A stretch of DNA of 16,949 nt from Cacconaster sp045599325. GTDB lineage: Bacteria; Bacteroidota; Bacteroidia; Bacteroidales; UBA932. Positions 5,363 to 12,316 of this stretch are shown here, one piece after another. The stretch is taken from contig JAZRVT010000001.1 of the NCBI GenBank assembly GCA_045599325.1, positions 1 to 16,949 on the forward strand, given 5' to 3'. The notes under the pieces were generated by a model. That model saw only the letters and a list, made by a program, of their open reading frames with translations, made no database searches and was not told the origin of the DNA. Positions within the stretch are counted from its first letter, which is position 1; the number at the start of each line of letters is the position of its first letter. A program made the position numbers and the translations under genes.

Positions 5363-7534
5363 ATGGCCGGTATTTTCTCAGAACTGCTGCACAAGCGCAT
5401 AGTCAACGACCTTTCCGCTTTCGACGAGGCAGGACGCCACCTTGAGAGCATCGTGAACAAGGCGACGGACAAGATGCCTAACCACGGACTCGGCAACCGC
5501 GGCGCTCTTCTGGATATGCTGGACGTGCTGGGCATCAGCAATGACGGACTTACTGAAGGCAACGATGTACTCAACCAGTTCAAGGAGATAATCTCTGCCA
5601 ATGGCTATGCCTACACAGTGGTCAGGCTTGAGGACGGATGGTGGAGGAAATCTTACGGCCATATGCTGGGCGTGCTCAAATCCTCGGGGACATTCATACC
5701 GCTGAGGTCAAAAAGATTCGGCTACTGCTATGGAGTTCAGGATGAGGAAGGCACGAACAAGACCGTGAAAGTCGGCAGGAAGACAGCCTCCGGCCTGGAG
5801 GAGTTCGCCTATTGCTTCTATAAGACGCTGCCGCAGAAGAGGCTCACGATGAAAGATCTGTCCGTTTTCATCAAAAAGAGCATTCCGAAGTTCCATTTCC
5901 TCTATGTGGCAGCCATCTCGCTGGTCATAGCCCTGCTCTGCATGAGCCTGCCTTACGCCACGAAGCTCATCTTCGACCAGCTCATACCATCAGGCAGAAG
6001 CAGCGGCCTCGCCGCCCTGGCCCTGGTGCTGATCAACATAGCGCTCTCCATCGGGCTGCTGTCCACCGTCCGCAACAAGTTATTCATCGGCATCAAGAAT
6101 ATGGTGTCGGTAAACACCCAGGCCGCCCTGTTCGAAAGGCTGTTCCGCCTCAAGCCGGCTTTCTTCCGCAAGGAATCCGCCGGTTCGGTGACAAACCAGG
6201 TGCTCGGTGCGTCGGAGGCCTGCGAGCGCGTCTCCGAGGGCATCATAACAGTGGTCTTCACATTCATTGTCAGCCTGGCGTATCTGATCCAGATCGGCAT
6301 ATACAGCCATTTCACCGCCATATCCTGGTGCCTCTACCTGCTTATGGGGCTGAACGTGTACTGCATCTGGAAGGGATTCAAGATCATCAGTGACATCAAG
6401 ATGCACAGGATACCCGCCACATCCCACTTCAACGGTTTGATGTACAATCTCCTGCAAGGCATCCAGAAGATCAAGACCAACGGAGCCGAGGCCAGGGCCT
6501 TCCGGCTCTGGGCATCCGAGTTCAAATACACAGAAGTCTTCGGATTATGGGACACCGTGCTGCCCGAACTGTCAGGCACTTTCACAATTGCGGCCATCCT
6601 GCTGATGGTGGTGCTGATTCCTTCCACCGATATGAGCATCTCTGACTTCGCCGCCTTCTTCAGCGCCTACTGCGGCCTGAACGTGGCAATCTCGCAGATG
6701 GGACTCTATACCAGCGAGTTCACCTACATCAAGCCGACCCTGAACAAAATCACTCCGATCCTTGAGGCCGAGCCGGAGGTGGAGGAGAGCTCCAAGATCG
6801 TCAGGGAGCTTTCGGGCAACGTGAGCGTCACCGGCCTCCGCTTCCGCTACAACGAGAATATGCCGTATATATTCGAGGACCTCAACCTCAACGTGAAGCC
6901 AGGTGAATATGTGGCTCTGGTGGGCCACTCCGGCTGCGGCAAGTCCACCCTGCTGCGCCTGATGCTGGGATTCGAGACCCCGGAGGCAGGCTCCGTGTTC
7001 TACGACCAGTACGGTGTGGTCAATGTGAACAAATCCTCGCTGCGCCAGCACCTGGGCACCTGCCTCCAGGGAGGCAGGCTCTTCAGCGGAACAATTCTGG
7101 AGAACGTCAGGATCTCCAATCCTGTAGCAAGCGAGGAGGAGGTTTGGGAGGCTCTGCGGGTTGCAGCAGTCGACGAAGATGTCAGGAATATGCCGGGAGG
7201 TCTCCAATACAGGCTGGATGCCAGCGGCCAGGGACTCAGCGGCGGACAGCGCCAGAGGATACTGATAGCCCGCGCTGTGCTCAACAAGCCTGCCGTCCTG
7301 TTCCTTGACGAGGCCACGTCGGCGCTCGACAACATCTCACAGGCCAGGGTCATCGAGAACCTCGGCAGGATGAAATGCACGAGAATCACAATCGCTCACC
7401 GTCTTTCAACGATAAAGGACTGTGACAGGATAATAGTAATTGACAAGGGCAGAGTGTCCGAAGAGGGCACTTTCAGCGAACTGCTCGCAAAAGGCGGCAT
7501 ATTCGCAGACATAGCCAGACGCCAGATATTGTAG
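5363..7534 (+). CDS. NHLM-type ABC2 exporter with large N-terminal domain
   Basis: This 723-residue ABC protein begins one base after the previous stop. Residues 1-165 form an extra soluble domain with a WW...LG.L....G....L pattern (GWWRKSYGHMLGVL at 92-105) ending FYKTLPQKRLTMKDL (152-166). This is the layout of the N-terminal region of NHLM bacteriocin ABC2 proteins (TIGR03797-like), which lack peptidase residues. The membrane domain spans about 175-455. The ATPase has Walker A GHSGCGKST (521-529), Gln569 in the Q-loop, LSGGQ (625-629), Walker B VLFLDE (645-650) and His679. Both ABC partners keep the catalytic Glu, so a heterodimer would have two competent sites. Assignment to the NHLM family rests on recall of the family pattern; a plain heterodimeric exporter is the alternative. 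Confidence 0.85.
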   Translation: MAGIFSELLHKRIVNDLSAFDEAGRHLESIVNKATDKMPNHGLGNRGALLDMLDVLGISNDGLTEGNDVLNQFKEIISANGYAYTVVRLEDGWWRKSYGHMLGVLKSSGTFIPLRSKRFGYCYGVQDEEGTNKTVKVGRKTASGLEEFAYCFYKTLPQKRLTMKDLSVFIKKSIPKFHFLYVAAISLVIALLCMSLPYATKLIFDQLIPSGRSSGLAALALVLINIALSIGLLSTVRNKLFIGIKNMVSVNTQAALFERLFRLKPAFFRKESAGSVTNQVLGASEACERVSEGIITVVFTFIVSLAYLIQIGIYSHFTAISWCLYLLMGLNVYCIWKGFKIISDIKMHRIPATSHFNGLMYNLLQGIQKIKTNGAEARAFRLWASEFKYTEVFGLWDTVLPELSGTFTIAAILLMVVLIPSTDMSISDFAAFFSAYCGLNVAISQMGLYTSEFTYIKPTLNKITPILEAEPEVEESSKIVRELSGNVSVTGLRFRYNENMPYIFEDLNLNVKPGEYVALVGHSGCGKSTLLRLMLGFETPEAGSVFYDQYGVVNVNKSSLRQHLGTCLQGGRLFSGTILENVRISNPVASEEEVWEALRVAAVDEDVRNMPGGLQYRLDASGQGLSGGQRQRILIARAVLNKPAVLFLDEATSALDNISQARVIENLGRMKCTRITIAHRLSTIKDCDRIIVIDKGRVSEEGTFSELLAKGGIFADIARRQIL

Positions 7535-7540
7535 AAGCCT

Positions 7541-8377
7541 ATGGAAAACAAGTTGGTAAAAAGAGATATCAGCCAGTTGAACGAGAACATCACTGTGATG
7601 TCCTCCTCCTCTGTCGTACTTATGTGCACGATTCTGTTCCTGGTCCTCTCCATCGTGGTCTGGCTCTTCGCCGGAACTGTGACGGAGAAGGCCTGCCTGA
7701 AGGGGGTGGTCTTCCCGGCCGGGGGAACAAGCGACGTATGCCTCCCCAAGGCGGGAGTGGTCAGGAGCGTCTTTGTGCAGAAAGGGCAGCAGGTGCAGGC
7801 AGGACAGAACATCGCCCTCGTCTCTGTGGGTGAATCATACAGCGTCGTGACCTCCGCAAGCGACGGCGTGGTTTTCAGCTGCAAGCAGGACAACGAGACC
7901 TTCGAGGCCTTCGAGCCGGTGGCCAGCCTGATAAACGAATCGGGAGGAAGCGGTTCGGTGATGCTGCTGGCCTATTCCGACCTGACCAACCTGAAGGACA
8001 TAGCCGAAGGCCAGGAGGTCCAGGTCTGGCCGAGCAATGAGCAGACCGATGAGGTGGGATATGTGCGGGGAAGAGTCTCCAGTGTGGGCAGGTTCCCGGT
8101 GGAGAAGGTCGAGGCTGCCAGAAAGATCAAGGTGCAGGAGTATATCAGCGAACTGATACCCGAAGGCGTGACATCGTATGAGATCGGCGTCACCCTCGGG
8201 ACAGACCCTGACAATCCTGACGGGCTTGACTGGACATTCGACAGGAAGTACCATCCGGATATGAGCACCGGCACTCTCTGCGACGCCATCGTGATAACAC
8301 ACACCTACTCAATATTCGAGTATCTCTTCCTTAAGGCCAGGATGGCCGGGAACAGAGTAAAGACCTGGATAGATTGA
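7541..8377 (+). CDS. HlyD-like inner-membrane adaptor of the NHLM type
   Basis: This 278-residue adaptor has one N-terminal membrane helix (about 24-45) and a periplasmic body. Two lipoyl-like half-motifs are visible: GVVRSVFVQKGQQVQAGQ (72-89) and SDGVVFSCKQDNETFEAFEP (107-126). They are joined directly, without the long coiled-coil hairpin of true HlyD. The following stretch (LLAYSDLTNLKDIAEGQEV at 142-160, VRGRVSSVGRFPV at 175-187) matches the pattern of NHLM secretion proteins (TIGR03794-like). It should bridge the two ABC proteins to periplasmic partners. Without a hairpin it is unlikely to reach the outer-membrane channel itself, which may explain the second adaptor next door. It starts 6 nt after the ABC2 stop. 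Confidence 0.82.
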   Translation: MENKLVKRDISQLNENITVMSSSSVVLMCTILFLVLSIVVWLFAGTVTEKACLKGVVFPAGGTSDVCLPKAGVVRSVFVQKGQQVQAGQNIALVSVGESYSVVTSASDGVVFSCKQDNETFEAFEPVASLINESGGSGSVMLLAYSDLTNLKDIAEGQEVQVWPSNEQTDEVGYVRGRVSSVGRFPVEKVEAARKIKVQEYISELIPEGVTSYEIGVTLGTDPDNPDGLDWTFDRKYHPDMSTGTLCDAIVITHTYSIFEYLFLKARMAGNRVKTWID

Positions 8378-8384
8378 CATCAAG

Positions 8385-9218
8385 ATGAAAATGGACACAT
8401 TCTTCAGAACAGCACTCCTGATTTCGGCCGCAATATGCTGCATCTCTTCCTGCAGCCGGGAGAAGGGCACCCCTGCCCCTCCCCAGCAGCAGACTGTACA
8501 GGAGGACAACAGCCACAGACTAGGTGGAAACACCATTGACATAAACAAGGTGGCCGGCAAAGGGAAGATCAAGTCAGCCAATACAGTGCCCGTCTACAGC
8601 GTAATGGACGGAGTCATCGTTGAAATGAACCTCATCGAGGGCCAGAAGGTGCGCAGAGGCCAGGTTCTGGCGAGAATCGACGACACTGAGACCAAGCTGC
8701 GTCTGGCAGAACTGGAGAGCGAGCTCCAGAGGAAGGCATATGATGTCCAGAGCGCTCTGGTAGGAATGGACTACAGGCGCGACCATCTCGACGAGGTGCC
8801 TGCAGATGTGCGGAAGTCGGCGGAGACGATGACCGGCTACTCATACACCCGGGTCCAGATAGAGAATCTCAGGAAGAAGCTGGAAAGCCACGTCATCAAG
8901 GCACCGTTCGACGGCAGCATACTTGACTTCAATGTGAGCAGGCTCTGCTACGCACGCAAGGGGGAACCGCTCTTCTACCTTATGGACACCGACAACCTCA
9001 TAGTCCAGTTCGAGGTGCTCGAGACCCTGATTCCGGCCTTCACCATCGGTATGTCCCTTGATTTCACGACACTCTCCTTCGGAGACACGAAGTACCGGGC
9101 CACACTGCTCTCGATCGCCCCTAATGTGGAAAGCAACGGGATGGTCGTGATGACAGCAAGGATAGAGGGCAGCCATCCTGAACTGCGTCCGGGTATGACA
9201 ACCTTCGTCAACTATTGA
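8385..9218 (+). CDS. Periplasmic adaptor lipoprotein (RND/MacA-type membrane fusion protein)
   Basis: This 277-residue lipoprotein has a signal peptide ending in ISSC, with lipidated Cys23. A Pro/Gln-rich linker (29-40) follows. The first lipoyl half is at about 67-97 (DGVIVEMNLIEGQKVRRGQVL), a short helical hairpin lies at about 100-168, and the second half is APFDGSILDF (173-182). A beta-barrel follows, ending in ELRPGMTTFVNY, the usual C-terminal of RND-type adaptors. Such proteins link an inner-membrane pump to a TolC channel. No RND or MacB pump is encoded here, so the likely partners are the ABC pair upstream and the TolC-like protein downstream, 1 nt away. A second in-frame ATG at 8391 is an alternative start. 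Confidence 0.85.
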   Translation: MKMDTFFRTALLISAAICCISSCSREKGTPAPPQQQTVQEDNSHRLGGNTIDINKVAGKGKIKSANTVPVYSVMDGVIVEMNLIEGQKVRRGQVLARIDDTETKLRLAELESELQRKAYDVQSALVGMDYRRDHLDEVPADVRKSAETMTGYSYTRVQIENLRKKLESHVIKAPFDGSILDFNVSRLCYARKGEPLFYLMDTDNLIVQFEVLETLIPAFTIGMSLDFTTLSFGDTKYRATLLSIAPNVESNGMVVMTARIEGSHPELRPGMTTFVNY

Positions 9219-9219
9219 T

Positions 9220-10503
9220 ATGGGAAGGATACGCTGCATAATTCTGCTTCTTGCGGTGCTGCTGCCGGCTTCCTGCGGAGTTTACCGGGAATATCAGGGA
9301 GAAGGCACCGGTGCAGCCGCTGCACAGATACCTTCGTGGCGTGAGTTCTTCACTGACCCCTGTCTTCAGGAGCTGATAGACACCGCACTTGTCCGCAACA
9401 CCGCACTCTCCGCTGCAGAGACAAGGCTTCTTCAGGCGGATGAGAGCCTGCGTGCAGCGGGAATGGCCTATCTCCCCTCTCTGTTCTTCAAGCCGAACGG
9501 CGGCATTGCTGTCAGCAGAGGCGGCGATGCCTTTTATTCTTACGGGCTGCCGCTCGCCATCGGCTGGAACTTCGGCTCTCCGGGGGCGCTCTTCGCACGC
9601 AAGCATCAGGCACAGGCAAAGCGCATCCAGTCGCAGGACAATCTTGACGCCGTCCGCAACGAACTGATCAGCCAGATAGCGGCAGACTACTATATGCTGC
9701 AGATGCTGGACCGGAAAGCGGAGATTCTTGAGAAGACCATCACGGAATGGACATATTCAATGGAGTTCCAGCGTGACCTCCTGAATCTCGGCAAGACATT
9801 CTACGGAGCTGTGGCACAGATGGAGGGCAAACTTATCGACGCAAAGCAGGAGCTGCTGAAGGTCCGGGCCGACATAGCGACTGTGGAGAGGGCCGTGTGC
9901 CTTCTTGCTGCGGAGCCGTACCGGACCGTCAGAAGGTCAGCAGCGGACTCATCTACCTCTCCTATGCTGATTGACGGGGAAGTGGATTTCGGGCAGCTGC
10001 GCCGCAGGCCCGACGTGCGCGCCGCCGAAAGGGACATTGAGATAGCCTATTATCTGACATCAGAGGCCCGCAGCGCCTTCTTCCCGTCCATAAGCCTCAA
10101 CGGAGAGGCCGGCTGGCCGTCTCTGGTCCAGGCTGCGCTCTCCCTTGTCCAGCCGGTCTTCAACCAGGGGGCAATCCGGAGCAGAGTTAACATCTCTGAA
10201 ATGGATCAGGAGATTGCCCGCCAGCAGTTCAACCAGACACTTCTCCAGGCCGCGACAGAGGTCAGCCAGGCACTTGCCGACTACAGCTTCCAGAAGGATA
10301 TGGAAGCGCTCTATCTCAGCCAGCAGGAAATCCAGGCCAAGGCCTGCGACATCGTCGGAGACCTCACACGCAACGGAAAGACTAACTACCTTGAACTCAT
10401 CAAGGCCCAGGAGAAGCTGCTTTCAGCACAGCTCGGTGCAGCTGAGAGCCAGTACAAGGCCAAAGAGGCCGCCATTATGCTCTACAAGGCGCTCGGTATG
10501 TAA
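9220..10503 (+). CDS. TolC/OprM-type outer-membrane efflux lipoprotein
   Basis: This 427-residue outer-membrane factor forms the exit duct of tripartite pumps. The signal peptide ends LLPASC, so Cys19 is probably lipidated; proline at -3 is unusual for a lipobox. Two repeats of long amphipathic helices follow, each half about 200 residues. The family hallmark LRRRPDVRAAE at 260-270 marks the start of the second repeat, as in OprM/NodT proteins. The C-terminal helix ends KAKEAAIMLYKALGM, typical of the family. The length is slightly short of the usual 450-490. It starts one base after the adaptor stop, consistent with translational coupling and one complex. Confidence 0.9.
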   Translation: MGRIRCIILLLAVLLPASCGVYREYQGEGTGAAAAQIPSWREFFTDPCLQELIDTALVRNTALSAAETRLLQADESLRAAGMAYLPSLFFKPNGGIAVSRGGDAFYSYGLPLAIGWNFGSPGALFARKHQAQAKRIQSQDNLDAVRNELISQIAADYYMLQMLDRKAEILEKTITEWTYSMEFQRDLLNLGKTFYGAVAQMEGKLIDAKQELLKVRADIATVERAVCLLAAEPYRTVRRSAADSSTSPMLIDGEVDFGQLRRRPDVRAAERDIEIAYYLTSEARSAFFPSISLNGEAGWPSLVQAALSLVQPVFNQGAIRSRVNISEMDQEIARQQFNQTLLQAATEVSQALADYSFQKDMEALYLSQQEIQAKACDIVGDLTRNGKTNYLELIKAQEKLLSAQLGAAESQYKAKEAAIMLYKALGM

Positions 10504-10512
10504 GCACTTACA

Positions 10513-11559
10513 ATGTCAAGGTTCTTCAGGATAACAGGTTGCACGGGCATAGTCCTGCTGGCCGCAGTGGAGGCGTTCAGGCACTCGCGGAGGCTGGCTG
10601 ACTTCTACGCGCTTCGCCTCTATCCCGGAGTCTCAGCCTTTCTCTCGCGCATCAGCGCCGCACTCCCCTTCTCCCTTCAGGACGCAGCCATTGCCATACT
10701 CATAGCCGCCGCCGTACTGATAATCATCCTCGGAGTCAGGAACAGGAGCCGCTGGTGGAAAGTCATCCTCAGAGAGGCCTGCCTGGCACTCTGGATTTTC
10801 ATCTGGGTCTATGCCGGATGGGGCATCAACTATTCGAGAAGCAGCATTCTTTCGCGGACAGGAACTGCGCCGGAGGCGTTTTCAAAAGAGAGTTTCTGCC
10901 GCTATCTTGAGAGTTACACAGAATCGCTGAACGCCTCCTGGACAGAGACACCAACCTGTAACAGGCAGGCCGTGGAGGCTGAGATCAGAGCCTTCTATGC
11001 AGCTGTGCCGGAATCGTACGGGCTCTGCGTTCCGAAAGAGTGGCAGAGACCCAAGCCGATGACATTCAGCCGTTTCTATTCCAAGATGGGGATTCAGGGA
11101 TACATCGGTCCCCTCTTCTGCGAACCGCACCTCAACCGCGACCTCCTGGAGGTCGAATACCCGTTTGTCTGCGCCCACGAGTTCTCCCATCTGCTCGGTG
11201 TAAGCAATGAGGCTGAGGCCAACTGGTGGGGATACCAGGCCTGCGCCAGTTCCGTCAATCCTGCGGTCAGATACAGCGCCCGCCTCTATATCCTCCAGCA
11301 CATTGCCGTGAATGCAAGGCGGATTCTGGATGACGGAGAGTTCGAGGCCTGGACAGGCACCATCCGTCCCGAGGTCCTGGCCGACTTCGAGTCTGAGAGA
11401 AGCCACTGGCTGTCGCTCAGGTCAAAGAGCCTTGCCGCCGCTCAGCGGAAGATATATGACGCATTCCTGAAATCGAATAAAGTAACATCAGGAGTGCAGA
11501 ACTACACAGAGGTAGTCGCGCTCCTGATGTCGCTCGAAGATGTGGCCGTCAGGCCGTAA
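10513..11559 (+). CDS. DUF3810 membrane protein with HExxH zinc-protease motif
   Basis: This 348-residue protein has three N-terminal hydrophobic helices (about 7-20, 57-75, 89-104) and a soluble C-terminal part. HEFSH at 222-226, followed by Glu235 in SNEAEANWW (231-239), gives the HExxH...E arrangement of gluzincin zinc metallopeptidases. YSKMGIQGYIGPLF (189-202) precedes it. Both match DUF3810, a Bacteroidota family of unknown function that I recognise by this layout. It is the last gene of the export operon, 9 nt after the TolC-like gene. It could be a bystander, or a membrane protease acting on cargo or assembly; the sequence does not decide. The stop is 9 nt from that of the opposing deacetylase gene. 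Confidence 0.82.
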   Translation: MSRFFRITGCTGIVLLAAVEAFRHSRRLADFYALRLYPGVSAFLSRISAALPFSLQDAAIAILIAAAVLIIILGVRNRSRWWKVILREACLALWIFIWVYAGWGINYSRSSILSRTGTAPEAFSKESFCRYLESYTESLNASWTETPTCNRQAVEAEIRAFYAAVPESYGLCVPKEWQRPKPMTFSRFYSKMGIQGYIGPLFCEPHLNRDLLEVEYPFVCAHEFSHLLGVSNEAEANWWGYQACASSVNPAVRYSARLYILQHIAVNARRILDDGEFEAWTGTIRPEVLADFESERSHWLSLRSKSLAAAQRKIYDAFLKSNKVTSGVQNYTEVVALLMSLEDVAVRP

Positions 11560-11568
11560 CGGACGCTG

Positions 11569-12303
11569 TCAATGCTGGCGCCAGTTCTGGCGCACGAAGG
11601 CCTCGGCATACTTGCACTGGAACTCGAGGCCGCGCATCTCCTCCATAGGGTCGTGGTACAGAGCGATGTTCTTCTCCAGGATCTGGCTCTTGTGGCAGAG
11701 GTATGCAGTGAGCTTCTGGTCGCGGAAATCAGTGATGTCCACATATGTGTCCGGAGAGAATGTGAGGGTCTGGTTGCCTGTCATCACCTCAGCGTAATAA
11801 AGGTCGAACGAGTGGCCGCTCATCCTCCAGGCGTCGAACACTGCTATTCCGCAGTGGCGGTGGTCGCGGTGCTGGTCGATAGGCCAGTGGGTTATGACGA
11901 GGTCAGGCTTCTCAGCGTCGATGATGGCCTTCATCTCGGCATAGGCCTCCTTGTTGAGTTCGGAACGTCCGTCGACCTGGGTCATGAACACCGGACGGAT
12001 GCCCATATACGCGCAGGAATTGAGAGCCTCCTGATGGCGGATGGCCCTTGCCTCCTCCTCGCTCTTGCCGGGGATGCCGCCCTCGCCCTGAGTGAAATAG
12101 ACGCAGACGACCTCGCATCCTATGGCCTTGAGAGCGAGCATTGTGCCGCCGCACATCGATTCAGGGTCATCAGGATGGGCCCCGATGATCAAAGCCTTGT
12201 GATACTTGCCCGAAGTGATTTCCTGAGCCTGTGCTGTTCCGGCAGCGAGCACAAACACTGCCGCCGCAATGATGATTCCAATAAAGTTTTTCTTCATATC
12301 CAT
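11569..12303 (-). CDS. Secreted PIG-L/LmbE-family deacetylase
   Basis: This 244-residue protein has a clear signal peptide (about 1-26, cleavage after AQA) and a PIG-L fold. AHPDDPE at 42-48 supplies zinc ligand His43, the catalytic acid/base candidate Asp45 and zinc ligand Asp46. THWPIDQHRDH at 138-148 supplies the third zinc ligand, His148. Family members remove acetyl or other acyl groups from amino sugars such as GlcNAc-inositol or from antibiotic intermediates (MshB, LmbE, teicoplanin-type deacetylases). Here the signal peptide puts it in the periplasm. It lies 13 nt downstream of the A-T-TE gene, so it is probably the last gene of the NRPS operon and may unmask the product during export. 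Substrate not readable. A second ATG at 12297 (MKKN) is an alternative start. Confidence 0.87.
   Translation of the reverse strand: MDMKKNFIGIIIAAAVFVLAAGTAQAQEITSGKYHKALIIGAHPDDPESMCGGTMLALKAIGCEVVCVYFTQGEGGIPGKSEEEARAIRHQEALNSCAYMGIRPVFMTQVDGRSELNKEAYAEMKAIIDAEKPDLVITHWPIDQHRDHRHCGIAVFDAWRMSGHSFDLYYAEVMTGNQTLTFSPDTYVDITDFRDQKLTAYLCHKSQILEKNIALYHDPMEEMRGLEFQCKYAEAFVRQNWRQH
11575..11593. repeat. Inverted repeat at the convergent gene junction
   Basis: The perfect 10-bp palindrome CTGGCGCCAG (11575-11584) overlaps a 7-bp inverted repeat GCGCCAG-TT-CTGGCGC (11578-11593) in the last codons of the deacetylase gene. It is the only GC-rich structure near the junction of the two operons and could slow polymerase from either side. 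Neither side has a T-run, so a terminator role is speculative. Confidence 0.25.
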
Positions 12304-12316
12304 TTGTTATTTGTTA

